NCBI GenBank assembly: GCA_006176705.1
Contig: QRFJ01000483.1
Location: 496,001-560,000 of the forward strand
Length of the DNA stretch: 64,000 bases
Direction: 5' to 3'
Source of the DNA: Cocos nucifera
Taxonomy: Eukaryota > Streptophyta > Magnoliopsida > Arecales > Arecaceae
Part shown: positions 23,108 through 34,333 of the stretch, piece after piece
How the letters are laid out: the number at the start of each line of letters is the position of its first letter
How positions within the stretch are numbered: the first letter of the stretch is position 1
Program-made: the position numbers and the translations under genes
The notes under the pieces: model-generated
Told to the model about the DNA's origin: nothing
Seen by the model: the letters and a program-made list of their open reading frames with translations, nothing else
Database searches by the model: none

Positions 23108-24056
23108 TGTTGAAAAAAATTCCTCGAATTCTTCCACATTAAGCCCACAACGAGGTCCAGGATGATGAATAGAGTCCAACGAGCCCAAGAACACCCCAAT
23201 CAAAAATTAGATGGTGAAGATACATGTGAAGCATTGGATGGGATGCTGAGTGGGGCCCATGGCCAGAGGTTGTGCGGGCCAGGCCCGATCAGGTGCATCA
23301 GGCGGGTGTTGGGCCATGCACATGGGTGCCAGGCCACGTGCAGGCACTAGGCGCTGGGCCGCATGTAGGCAGGCCGTGCGCATGGGTGTCAAGCTGCATG
23401 CGAGTGCCAGGCACTGGGCTGTGCTAGGCCTAGCACGGGCAGCTTCAGCATGCATGCACTTCACTAGCCTAGTGCTAGGTAATTACGCATGCAGGCACGG
23501 CCTACGCCTAGGCTATTTTCGAAGGGGTGACGTGAGGATTTTTTCATGCGGTCTATCGGAGTTACCACATGGACCAGGCTTTTCACGAGGTCTAGGGCCT
23601 ATTTGAATTGTAATTGGAGATTTATCTCCGACTTGCACATGGACTAAAATCTTTAAAAGGCTTGGCAGATCATGAGCTAGCGGTGTGGCTGGGCAATATG
23701 GTGAGAGAATCTGAAACATGATAGAGAGAAGAGAGGAGGGCGCCAGTGAACAGCAGGAGCAGAAGCTTCGGGCAGATAGCTAGGCAGTGGACTACGGTCA
23801 TTTCAGAAGGTCTCCAAGAGAGAGTTTGTTCAGGGTAACTTCTTGTTAAGAGGATTGTATACGTGAGTTGAGAGTGGATAATCTCCTCTTGTATCTCTTT
23901 CTTTTCATAGTGAAGTTTGCATGCCCCAGGGAGGCGAGTCTTTAGGCTGATCCACATACTTGATTGTTCTTATTTTATTTTCTTCTTTCTTTCTGTCGCA
24001 ATCCACTAGCACTAGATCCTTAACAAGTGGTATCAAAGTGTGTTGATACCCCAACA
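23108..24056 (+). repeat. 5' LTR of D+
   Basis: Starts TGTTGAAAAAAATTCC and ends TGATACCCCAACA, about 950 bases. The last 200 bases are the inverse match of 22793-22990, so the two LTR ends face each other and form a long imperfect inverted repeat. The middle is GC-rich. Confidence 0.7.
23317..23436 (+). repeat. GC-rich 60-bp tandem duplication in the D+ LTR
   Basis: Two units starting TGCACATGGGTGCCAGG (23317) and TGCGCATGGGTGTCAAG (23377). Open frames here on both strands are due to GC content and show no domain. Confidence 0.6.
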
Positions 24057-24071
24057 ATTGGTATCAGAATC
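24057..24071 (+). other. Primer-binding site of D+
   Basis: ATTGGTATCAGAATC, one base off the usual TGGTATCAGAGC core, directly after CCAACA. Confidence 0.8.
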
Positions 24072-24122
24072 TAGACAGTACTGAAGCATAGATCACAGTA
24101 GTGGTGATAGAGATTGAAGAAC

Positions 24123-25015
24123 ATGGAGAAGATAAGCTCAATCAAGATGGAGATCAACAGGTTTGATGGAAAGGACAATTTCTCCTTATAGCAAGCTAGG
24201 GTAAAGGATATCCTCATCCAACATGGTCTAATCGATGCTCTCTTGTACGGTGAGATGCTAGCCACCATAAAGATGAAGGATTGAAAGCAGATCCAGATGC
24301 AGGCGGTAAGCACGATTTGCTTATACCTAGTAGATGATATGGTGATACATGTACTTGGTGAGACATTCTCAATGATGCTATGGTCGAAGCTCGAGGAGTT
24401 GTACATGGTGAAGTCCCTCACCAATATCCTCTTCCTTTAGAGGCAGTTCTATCAACTATGGATGGACGAAGGTCAGAGAGTGTGGAAGCATCTATCCAAC
24501 TTTCAGAAGATCCTCACCGACCTCCTCAGTGTTGGTAAAAAAGTTGAGGAGAAGACCAGGGAGTTGGTCTTGCTTACATCGCTTCCCTCTTCGTATGAGT
24601 TCTTGGTGACTGCTCTTTTAGTAGGAAAGAGCACCATCAAGATGGACAAAGTTACTACAGTGATTCTCCAAAACGAGGTTCTTAGGAGGGAAAAATCAGC
24701 TTCGAGCTTAGATGGTGGCAGCTCAACTTTGGCAGTTTCTGAAGGAGCAGGAGGTAGTAGATAGAGTGGTAGAGGATCGCGAGGAGGACGATCTAGATCT
24801 GAGATGAGGGACCAAAGCAAGATCAGATGCTATAGGTGCGATGAGTTAGGTTATCGAGTCGAGAATTGCCCATAACTCAAGGATCGGATGAGGGCTACTC
24901 TAACAGTGGCCAGTAGTGATACAGAAGGTAGTGATGATATCCTTCTAGTTACTGATGAGGTATCTACTTCTTTCTTCTAGTAGATTATGGATTCTGCTTG
25001 TTCCTATCATGTATG
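24123..25015 (+). pseudogene. gag: Copia D+ gag and protease start
   Basis: ATG at 24123 (MEKISSIKMEINRFDGKDNF). Gag-polypeptide region: VDDMVIHVLGET, KLEELYMVKSLTN, then an open stretch 24462-24764 with WKHLSNFQKILTDL and LPSSYEFLVTALL. The zinc knuckle near 24825-24870 reads CYRCDELGYRVENC; its His is Tyr. Stops replace codons near 24190, 24283, 24438 and 24762. The frame reaches IMDSACSYHVC, the protease start with the Trp before it mutated to a stop, and is then cut by the E- LTR. Confidence 0.85.
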
Positions 25016-26525
25016 TGAAGAAAATCGAGCAGGATTTTTAGCATGCATTTTCAAAACTTTTTTGAATAAAATAGCAATGAAAGTAAATATTAATCAAATA
25101 TTAATCTATTGTATACATTGATCTAATCAATTTAAATCCTACTTAGGATCTAGACATGCTAATACGTAATTTAAAATTTAAATGTGATTCATCAATAAAT
25201 CAAATCTGTTGATCGATACGAGTTCAAAACTTGATTCTTATGCCTGGATAGCAGATCTCCATAATCTAAATCCACCAAAATAAGTTGTGGTGTAACATTA
25301 TAGCCGCACACTCATTCAGCCTCCATGGTTGGTCCACACGGAGCTCCTAATCCCGACCAGCTCCATTAGAGTGCTAGCTCCTGGCCGGAGCCTTTGATGG
25401 CTGAACACGATCGATCCAATTGATTACCTTCTTTTTGATCTCTCAAATATTCTAAAAAATTAGAACACTGAGTATGGAGGATGATGAATCAATGTCTAAA
25501 GTTTGGTGCTGATCCGATGCTCACACCACTCGATCTCTCCACCTGAACCCAAGGTCCCAACCCTAGGGTTTCACTCGGTCCAGAAACCCTGATGCACTAA
25601 AAACCCTCTCATGCCCTCTTTATATGGAGTTTTTCCATGAAACAAGTTTTCATAGAAAGATACTTTCAAATCTATAAATCCTATTTAGATTATATCTAAA
25701 AATTGGGTGTTTGTAGATATGAAAATCAGAAGAGAATAGAGGCATGAAGAAAAAATAAAGTGCTATAGGATTCTGCTCACCTTCACTCCAGGATTTTTTT
25801 CGCCCAAAACCAATAACCAAACACTTTCAAATTTTTATCACAAAAAGGTAATCCCTTGGGCTTATGCACAAAAATTCTCATAATTTATTGCATGAAAAAA
25901 AGTAAAAATTCCATATGGAGTGGATAGGTTAAGATTGGTTGAACTAGTTTCAACCAACTCCTAGTATTTGAATTCAAATGGTGTCTTATCCTTTTCCAAC
26001 GCCTCATCCAAGAGAGTGATGAGCAGAAGGACTCTCCTTCTACTTGCCCTCAATCTGAAATTGCCCAAAAAAATGTGCGACAAAAGATAGGTAGGCGTGG
26101 AGAATAGATAAGGAAGAGATTAGGTTTTTCAAATTTCAAACCAACCAAGTTGAATTCAAAATTCAACTTAGTTTGAACTGGTCCAACCCTTGGACTAGGT
26201 CAAAGGTAGAAGAGAGGAAGGGCACACATTCATTTTTCCATGAGAAATCTCATGCAAAAATTAGAGGAGGGTGTGGGTCAAGGTAGAAAAGTCAAATATG
26301 GTGGGTGCAAGGGACAATTTAAATTTAAATCTCATTTGACTTGGTCATAATTGATTTCAACCAAACCAATTAATTTAAACCAATCAGACCAGATTAAACC
26401 CAACCAAATTAGACTTAATTCAAACCAATAAAATTCTAATCAAATTAAAAATTAATTAGGTCCATGTCCTGATCAAATCGGAATTGAATCTTCCTTAGCG
26501 ATTAGGTCATCTCATGACCTGATCG
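25016..26525 (-). repeat. Family E LTR, 3' part, minus strand (E-)
   Basis: Reads on the minus strand as the last 1.5 kb of the LTR of E+. The edge TGAAGAAAATCGAGCAGG at 25016 is the end of that LTR, and GGATTTTTAGCATGC matches 54940-54960. It includes the CCACATGG...GAGCTGG block corresponding to 51020-51050. It stops where F+ begins, and the rest of E- is not found in the window. Confidence 0.75.
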
Positions 26526-29012
26526 TGTTGGAAATTATGTTCCAAAGTCAATCGTCAGTCTGTTGATGGTTGATATATTATAATTAATTTATTAATTAAA
26601 TAAAAAATATTTTGATATTCTTTTTCATCATAAATTTACATCTTCTAATGAACTTCATTGTTGTGATGAAGTATTTAGAACTATTTAGTTTTGATAAAGA
26701 GAGAATTTATTGATTAGTCCTTAAATTTATCATGACTAAATGATATGCTATTAATTAGAAGGATAGTATCTATCGAGCATAGGTCGCTATATGCCATATA
26801 GGTTGGTTGTCCTCTTAACCAAGGAGTATGGAGACACTGGTATGGCATACAGATGAGATGTATGAGTACATCATCATTGAACGTGACCAACTCCAGAGTA
26901 TTCTACTATTGAGAATGTCTCTGATGGGATACAGGTATAAGTATCCCTTAGACCTGAGATCACCTCAATGACTTGATGCAACTCACTATGCTTTGGTACC
27001 AGACTAACTAAATTTTTAATTCAATAATGGAAGGCTTCTGGGGATAATCAAGTACTTACAAAGTCAGAGTGTGATCAAGATGAAATTGACCACTCCAAGA
27101 GTTGGAGAAGAATATGTCACCGTATTTCAATATAGCAAAATCTTGGTCAAGATAATCCATCAGATGGATTTGATATTTCAAAATACAATGTGGACAACTT
27201 GATTGAAGTTGATAGTTAAACTTTGAGGTATCCTATGAGCATTATGGCCAAGGGGATGAATTATATGAAAACTATATTCGTATGGATTGTAAGGATGGTG
27301 TTCTACACCTTTCGACCTATCCGATCATCGGGTATCAATGCTAGATAGTCACTTCGATTGGTATAAAAATTTATTTCTATGCTACCAACTTAGGTTTGGA
27401 TCTATGAGGTCACACACATTAGAGTTTACATTTCGATCGGATGGTTGATCAGCGATTTAGAATCATTTTAGGGTTAAACGATCAATACAATTGATGTTTG
27501 ACCTAGTGCAAGTGTTGCAGGAGGATCGATTAGCACTTAGATTACTAATTGGCTTAATTTGATTAAGTCAAAGGAATAAAATTAAGTCTAATTAAATATG
27601 GTTTAATTAGATTTAGTTTGGGCTTGATTGGATCAAGTCCAATTGGCTTATTGGATAAGTAAAGTGCAAGGAAGAACTAGTCCTAGTCTAACTAGGACTC
27701 GAATCAACCCAATTTTCTAATTTAATTAAAAAATTAAATTAAAATTAAATATAATTTAATTTAATTTAATTAAGTTCTTAAATGGGTTAGGATCTTATTT
27801 AATTGAGTTGGTTTACTCTTATTTTTATTTGTTTAAAAGATCTTGTTTGACCAAGTCAAAGCAGGAGTCCTAGTGTGACTAAGACTCCCTATTCCTTGCA
27901 CCACCTAATTCTCACGCCCCACCCTTTTCTTTCTCTATTTTTATGTGAATAATATACATGCCCAAGGTTTCTCACACCTCCCTTCTCTCTTTCTTTTTCT
28001 CATATGGAAGTTTGTTGGAAGACCAAGTCAAAAGGGGAATTAGTTTTGCTTAAGGATTCTATGAGATAGAATCCTTGTCAACCAAAACTCTTCTCATAAG
28101 TGTGCCATCTCATCCTTCCTTATTTTCTTTGATTTTCATGGTAAAGGAGGAAATCTTTTATGCAACCTCTTTGCTGGTCCATGGCAAAAAAAAAGGTGGG
28201 GGTGCCCAAGAGTTGGGCACCCCAATAACTTCCCTTATTTGGTCCTTCCTAGTCTAGGTTTTTGACCTAACTTAGACTCTGCATATCTCTTTATTTAAAA
28301 GGAATTTTTGGCTAAATTTTTTTTTGAATTGTATATACTTGAGAGGCCTCTTTGGTGTAGAAAAATAGGAGAAAAATTCATCTAGGTCATGGAGATATTA
28401 AAAATACAAATCAAGATGTCTAAAAAAAGAACAAAGAAGAAGAAGAGGGTCTTCTTCTAGGGTTTTTGTTCTAGATCTCTTCGTCTCTTTTTGTGAGATT
28501 TTGAGAGGTGTCTTAGTATCACAAATCTTCTTCTTTTCTTTTGGTATTTTGGAGTATCCAAATTTTAAAAGAGGAAGCATCGGATCAACCGTCGAAGAGA
28601 GATCAGCACAGTGCTAGCATACTGTGCTGATTTTCTGCATCAGAATCTCTGATCGTGTTTGTAGGCTCGTGTGGATGACTCCTAGAGGCTGGTTGCATGT
28701 GCAGCTCATGACTTCATTCTCAAGCCTGGATTAGCAACTTAGAACATCTAACTTGCTCATGTAATAGATTAGATCTATTAACTTCATACCTGCATTTGAT
28801 GTAGTGTAGATCTAGGTTGATTTGTTCAACTTTTTCTTTCTTATTTGATTTTAATTTCTAATTTAATATCATACCTTGATCATGTAATAGACATGATATC
28901 TAGATATTTATATATTTATTTAAATAAATATTTAATTTATTTAAATCTTCTGCTGTCTGATCTTGAAAAAATTTTAAGATCTATCCGTGAAACCCTAGAT
29001 CTGGTTCCTACA
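26526..29012 (+). repeat. 5' LTR of F+ (2.5 kb)
   Basis: Starts TGTTGGAAATTATG, ends GGTTCCTACA. It aligns with 45901-47793 and 22601-22792 on the minus strand and, in its first part, with the start of the family E LTR (TGTTGGAAAATATATCC type), so C and E are sister families. Confidence 0.8.
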
Positions 29013-29027
29013 ATTGGTATCAGAGCC
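29013..29027 (+). other. Primer-binding site of F+
   Basis: ATTGGTATCAGAGCC directly after the LTR end CTACA. Confidence 0.88.
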
Positions 29028-29161
29028 TAGGTTCTTATTACATGATTTTTATATATATTTAGATTACTTTTTAGATTAAATTTAATTTATAATATAATTA
29101 TTAAATCTAAAATTTTAAAAAAAAAAAAATTAGATCTCACGAACTGCCGTAAGGTTGTCCT

Positions 29162-29185
29162 ACCGTAAGGTTTATCCCTTACAGT
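29162..29185 (+). other. Leader hairpin, copy 1 (F+)
   Basis: ACCGTAAGG-TTTATC-CCTTACAGT: a 9-bp stem with one mismatch and a 6-base loop. Flanked on both sides by AAGGTTGTCC or AAGGTTATCC. Confidence 0.6.
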
Positions 29186-29336
29186 GAAAAGGTTATCCTA
29201 GTTTGTGATGATCTGATTCTAATCATAAATTTATTAAATTTAATCTAATTTTATTTATAATTTAATAGATTTAAAATAATTTTAGATCTAAAAATAAAAT
29301 ATTTTAGATTGCATAGACTACCATAAGATTGTCCTG

Positions 29337-29358
29337 CTGTAATGTTTATCCCTTACAG
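29337..29358 (+). other. Leader hairpin, copy 2 (F+)
   Basis: CTGTAATG-TTTATC-CCTTACAG: one mismatch in an 8-bp stem, followed by AGATTGTCC. Confidence 0.6.
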
Positions 29359-30933
29359 TAAATAGATTGTCCTAGTACGTGCTGATCTAAAATATTGATC
29401 ATAAAATTTTAGATTAGATCTAAAAAATTTTATGATCTAATTAAAAATATTTTAATCTAATTTCAATCATCATAAATGTATTAGATTTGATCTAGGGAGA
29501 TTTATAATTGATTATTATTGAAACTATTTCAATTACATGAACCGATTTAGATTAGATCTAAAGTAGTTTTATATTTATTTTACTTGCTTATTGATTATGA
29601 ATAAAATATGCAACTTGGTTGATAGAACCATATTATAAAAATATTTTATAAATATGAAAATTATTTTTGAAAAGTCGAACCCCAACCCTCAGTCCAAAAC
29701 TTAATTGAGAATTAAGAATTTGATTAATTAGGATCTAGAATTGTGAATTGAAGATCCTAAGACACAAATCATAACACATTGAGTTAAATGGGTTAGTGGA
29801 GATTATGTCCATTAATTGGGTTAGACCTAGGGTTAGATTAAAGAATGGACTTAATTAGAGAATTGACTAAATCTAATCAATTGTCTTAGATTAGGTCAAG
29901 GATTGTCTAGATCAATTACAATAGTTGTAGTTGGTCAAGTCCATGTCTTTAACAAAATCCAAGATGGACTTGATTCTTGGTTACACGGTCTAGCACAAAC
30001 TGTTAGGTTGATCTAATTGAAACTAATTAAACCAGTTGGTATCTAAGGTAAACTAGATCAGTGATTTTTAATTGGCAGCCCGCTTACCTGACCATTTCTC
30101 ATGGTATCAAAGACAAGCTTTGGTAGATCCTCCCACCGATCGAACTGATCTGGTCTTTTGGTGAGATTATATTTTGATTGAATCACTTTACTATTCGAGC
30201 TGATCCATGTCAGGTAGGTAAATCAGTGTGACTGATTTAGGTGCTCCTAGACCAGCTTGTTAGTGGTCTCCCTTAAGCTGACTTGGAAAAGCTAGTGGGG
30301 ATGATCATGACAAACTAGTTAATCTGACCTACTCACTTCTATAAATAAATCCTTTAAAATTATTAAGTTCCTAAAATGAAATATTAATATGATAATCGGA
30401 TCATAGCCTCCCATTCAAGTGGATGATAATAGGTCCATCAGTTGGATGATCATTGGAGGCCTAAAGGCCTGGTGCTTATCAGTTGATAGAATTATCATTC
30501 ATTATATGATCTCTTTGATACATCTTTCTAAATGGTGGTCAGGTGGGCCAACCAATGTTGGGCCTAATCATTCATTGGTTAGATGGGCTAAATATGATCA
30601 TCTTAATGGTTGGACCTAACTAGACCCTTTTTTGAGAATGCCAAAGCCAACTGATTAGGGCCTGGAGGAAAATTTAATTACTAAGATTTATTTAAAGAAA
30701 TAATTGGTTATAAACCTACCCTTAGATATACATGGGTTGGCCAACCAAAGTTGAACTTGTGTGCAGTCTATGTGGATTCTAGTACCCACTAAGAAATTAA
30801 GATAATTCCTCGAATTGGAGGTAGAGGCTATCAATTCGAATAAAATAATGAAAAAAATCTTTTGATTAAAGTTCAAATCTTTAGGTTTAATAAATCAATT
30901 ATTAATTAGGTTTTGATTTTCCTTTGTTAAGAC

Positions 30934-31268
30934 ATGCCACTTTCCTATTGCTTCGATCATTGTTGGACAATAATAAGTTGGTGGGACCCAACTTCAGTAG
31001 CTAGTACCAAAAGTTAAAGATTATCCTAGAGCATGAATGGATCCTATATTTGCTGACGGATCCTGCATCTGAGGAGCCAACTACCAATGCACATAGAACA
31101 GTCAGAGAAACTTATCAGAAGTGGCTTAGTGACCGAACCATGGTGCACTGCATTATGCTGGCTGCGATGAGCGACAAGTTTAGTTGCAGGTTTGAGATAG
31201 CTCAGCCAAATGAAATACTCCAAGTGTTGGAGGATTCTTTTAGCACACCCGATGACGTTGACAGGCAC
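30934..31268 (+). pseudogene. gag: Copia F+ gag, frameshifted and cut
   Basis: Begins like C- gag, but one G is missing after the ATG, which shifts the frame at codon 2. In another frame the familiar stretch follows: LTDPASEEPTTNAHRTVRET, MLAAMSDKFSCRFEIAQPNE, then DDVDRHN. At 31268 copia sequence ends and GC-rich unrelated DNA begins. Confidence 0.82.
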
Positions 31269-31270
31269 AA

Positions 31271-31860
31271 TGCAGCGCACCGATGGTTGAGCCATCAAGT
31301 TTGCAGCGCACCGATGGTCATGGAGTGCAAGCTACAGCCAGATGGTCATGAAGTGCAAGCTATAGGTAGACCTCGAAGCTACAGCCAAACCAAATGAAAT
31401 TCCCACCCCACACAATGTGGCTAGCTCATCCGACTAGCATTGCCCCGAATGTCTGCACACCAGACCATCCGGGTGTGGCACCACCATTACCCCACAATCG
31501 TGCCATGACGGACCCATCTCCTATGGGCCATGGGGGGAGTTAGGAATGCAACCAAAGCTCCACGCCCCTCCTCAAACCAAGAGAAATCCTTGAGTATCCA
31601 TAAGTATCCTGGAGATCCACTACCATGCCAAGATCATGCATCCCGAGCCTCCAAATGTCATGCCATGGCCATGCCACACCTTAGCTAACCATTGCCCCTC
31701 TCAATATCCTAGGAAGGCATCAGCCCAAACTCCACCTCGAGGGTTCCAAAGTATCAAGCGGCATTGCATTTTCATGGCAACCCAGCAAAGCCAAAATCCT
31801 TCGCAGCGCAGTGCCACGCCCATGCCGGCACCCCTTGTGACAAGCCTACGTCAAGCCCAT
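31271..31860. other. GC-rich unassigned segment between F+ and the D- LTR
   Basis: About 590 bases, clearly richer in G and C than its surroundings. Near its start, words such as CAGCGCACCGATGG and ATGGTCATGAAGTGCAAGCT each occur twice with small changes. Open frames have no domain. It occupies the place where the end of D+ (its 3' LTR) should be, but I see no match to 23108-24056. It may be a remnant of a further element or a rearranged piece. Confidence 0.4.
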
Positions 31861-32421
31861 GACAACATGCTCAACGCTCTACCAAGCTCCTCTCAATGGT
31901 TGTCTGAGCCTCTCTACATGCCTCTCATGCCACACGCACCATCTTGCTGCTCTACAGCACCTCAGCCCTTTAAATAGGATGAGAATCCTCTTCTTAATAG
32001 TTCACAAGAGTCCTAACAGGGCTCTTTCTTCTAATATGAGTCGAACATGACCTTGATGGAGTCTTGGAAAATTTTCTAATCTTCAAATCATGACCGCAAT
32101 CCTCCATGGCCACTAGATCCTGTGGTCCATGCACAACTCTCATAGATCCCTTGGATTAATCACAATCTGAGTCCAAATAAAAAACCCTATCCTGTTCTGT
32201 TCATTTTAGTCGAGCCAGCTCTATCAGAGGTTGAGCTGGCTCGACTGTATCTCATTCGAATTCCTGCTTCCTATCTGCCTAAGAGAGCCAGCTCGACTAT
32301 AGTTCAAGCCAACTCGATCTCAGCTCGAGCTGACTCGACCCCATATCCAAGCTAGCTCGACTGCTTGTTGATATTGATTCTCCTCTATTATGGATCGAAT
32401 TTGAGGCATCAAATTCTAAAA
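31861..32421 (-). repeat. D- 3' LTR, remaining part
   Basis: Collinear with 45340-45900, for example TTTAAATAGGATGAGAATCC at 31969-31988. The right edge AAATTCTAAAA corresponds to the LTR start AAATTCTAACA at 45900. The GAGCCAGCTCGAC cluster is at 32205-32370. Confidence 0.82.
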
Positions 32422-33007
32422 AGTTTCACCTCAACTCGATATTCAGCCTTCACCTGACTTTGAGAGCTTGTGATCCACCTCAACCCCATGCCCTGAGGCA
32501 TGCCTGCTGATCATGGATGGGCAAACGTAGGAGTCGAGCCAGGCCGCTCAATCCCACCTCCATCATGAGTTGTGTCCACTTTGACCAAAGACCTGCTCAG
32601 AGAATTCTCTTACGATAATAGAAACTTCACTCTACGATGTTGACTCTCATCCTCTCGAGTCTCCTATCTCGTGCTCAATCCACCTCCACCTGGAGCTCCA
32701 CCTTGCACTGAACTTCCTCTAGCTTCTGAAGCTCCACCTCATCCTGGGCTCCCTGTCAGATAGTAATATCCTCTCATCCTCTTTTTCTCCTCCAATATCA
32801 TTATATCGCCATGCATGACCTTCAGAATTCCATCACCAGCTATCCACCTATAGCCGTTTGAATCCAATCTGCTTAGTGAGATAAGATTCTGCTTAAAATT
32901 GGATATGTATCAGACCTCTTCCAATCTCCTCACTACACCATCATGTACTTCCAATTGACCATCCCAATGCCTTTGATCGCATAGCTTGATCCATCCGTCA
33001 GATAAAT
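32422..33007 (-). pseudogene. pol: Copia D- pol stub downstream of protease
   Basis: Minus strand from 33007 reads the end of the protease region: a decayed ...GVVRRLEEV, NFKQNLISLSRLDSNGYRW, then ILKVMHGD. Instead of the GAG-pre-integrase domain there follows a Gly/Ser/Arg-rich tail (GGASEARGSSVQGGAPGGGG) and stops, and then the 3' LTR. Integrase, RT and RNase H are missing. Confidence 0.7.
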
Positions 33008-33012
33008 AGTGC

Positions 33013-34333
33013 TGTTGCCCAAGGATGGCTATCCAACAGGAGGGGTGAATTGGATATTTCAAATTTTAAGCTTAAGATGTGAGTAAATTGATCTATTTAA
33101 TTGCCAAATCAAAAAAGCTATGTAATATGCAGTGAATAAAAGTAATGAAATAAAAGCATACAATTACAAACACAATTATTTTATAGTGATTCAGTGCCAA
33201 ACTCAACATCTACATCCACTCTCTAAGTATACCCCTTGGGAATTCAACTATAATTCTCAACAAGAATTACAGTCCGATTATTTTTTAGGTTCATAATCAA
33301 ACTCAATTGGGTTTTTTTGGCTCACCAACCAAAATCATATATGATTATTTTTTGGGCTCACAATCAATCTAGTTGGTTTTTTTTGGATCACCAACCAAAA
33401 CCTCATAAGTGACTGTTTTTGTTTGAGCTAACAATCAACTCTGATTGGTTTTCACTTTGGCTTACCAATCAAACCACTATAATTATCCAACTCAAGGCTT
33501 TGATCAATCTAAGTTTCTCATCCCAAGAAACTTGAAATAAAATATAAAATTATAATAAATAAAACAAAAACAAACTCTTTGAAGCTTAAGAGAAGAAATT
33601 CTAGGAGCTTGGTTTGTTGGCTTGATTTCTTCTCTTTGAATACTTGAGGGAAGTAGTAGATGATCTTCTATAGCAATGGCTTAGCTTCTCTCAAAGTGAG
33701 AATGTTAGAAGGATAAAGGAATATCTAAGAATCACTACTTCTCTTTTTTTTTTCTGCTCACTTCTTTGGATTTCTCAAAGAATGCACAATAATCTCTCCA
33801 AAAACTACTTTTTAATGCTCCAAGTATTTTCTTATATATTCTAGAGGTTTTCCACTATTATAAGTCACTAACATAGGCTTCTAGAAGTGATCTAGCTATT
33901 CGAGGAGAGAAAATAACCATTGAAAAGCTTATGGGATGAAAAAACTGTAGTTCTAAAAACTAGCCGTTATAAGCACTGGGCCGGATCAGTTTTAGACTAG
34001 GTCAGCTCAGTTTATGATTGGATTAGCTCAGTCCCCTGGATCTTGAAAATTTTACTTTCTATGCTTTCTGTCTTCTATTTTTACTAAGACTAAATCGGCT
34101 CAGTTCCAGACTGGGTCATTCCAGTTTGCGTGCCATGCATGCCAAAGATAGTTTGTGATCCTTTCTTCTTCAAATAATTTATAGGCTAGACTTCCTTTTT
34201 TTGACTTAAGTTTATCTCTATTAAGATGTCGAGTTTGAAGTTTTGAAACTGCACATTCTCATCAACATAATTAGACTTTATAACTTATACTCAAAGCTCT
34301 TTGTCATCATCAAAATCAATCTTTGGGTCAACA
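33013..34333 (-). repeat. 3' LTR of G-
   Basis: 1321 bases, TGTTGCCCAAGG (left) to GGGTCAACA (right). Partner of 42660-44003. Palindromic motif cluster at 33978-34125. The tract AATGTGGAGAT (34334-34344 on the minus strand) precedes it. Confidence 0.9.

Larger units (their letters stand above)
23108..25015 (+). mobile_element. Copia element D+, truncated, inserted in the D- LTR
   Basis: Plus strand: LTR 23108-24056, primer-binding site, gag from 24123, then the first residues of protease (IMDSACSYH) to 25015, where a family E LTR on the minus strand begins. Its gag is homologous to that of D-, and its LTR end resembles the D- LTR end, but the first half of the LTR is unrelated. No 3' LTR was found. 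Confidence 0.75.
29028..30933 (+). other. Leader of F+
   Basis: About 1.9 kb, AT-rich and non-coding, collinear with the C- leader. Contains the two hairpins annotated at 29162 and 29337. The frame 30419-30619 is not conserved. Confidence 0.75.
26526..31270 (+). mobile_element. Copia element F+ (C family, plus strand), truncated
   Basis: LTR 26526-29012, primer-binding site, leader and the start of gag match element C- in order and sequence. It is inserted in the E- LTR and breaks off in gag at about 31268. The 3' part and second LTR are absent. Confidence 0.82.

Noticed and set aside
23207..23606. Ala/Arg/Cys-rich open frames on both strands
   Set aside because: By-products of GC-rich U3 sequence in D+; no domain and no initiation context.
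31636..32050. Possible small host gene
   Set aside because: The frames run from GC-rich filler into the D- LTR and have no domain.
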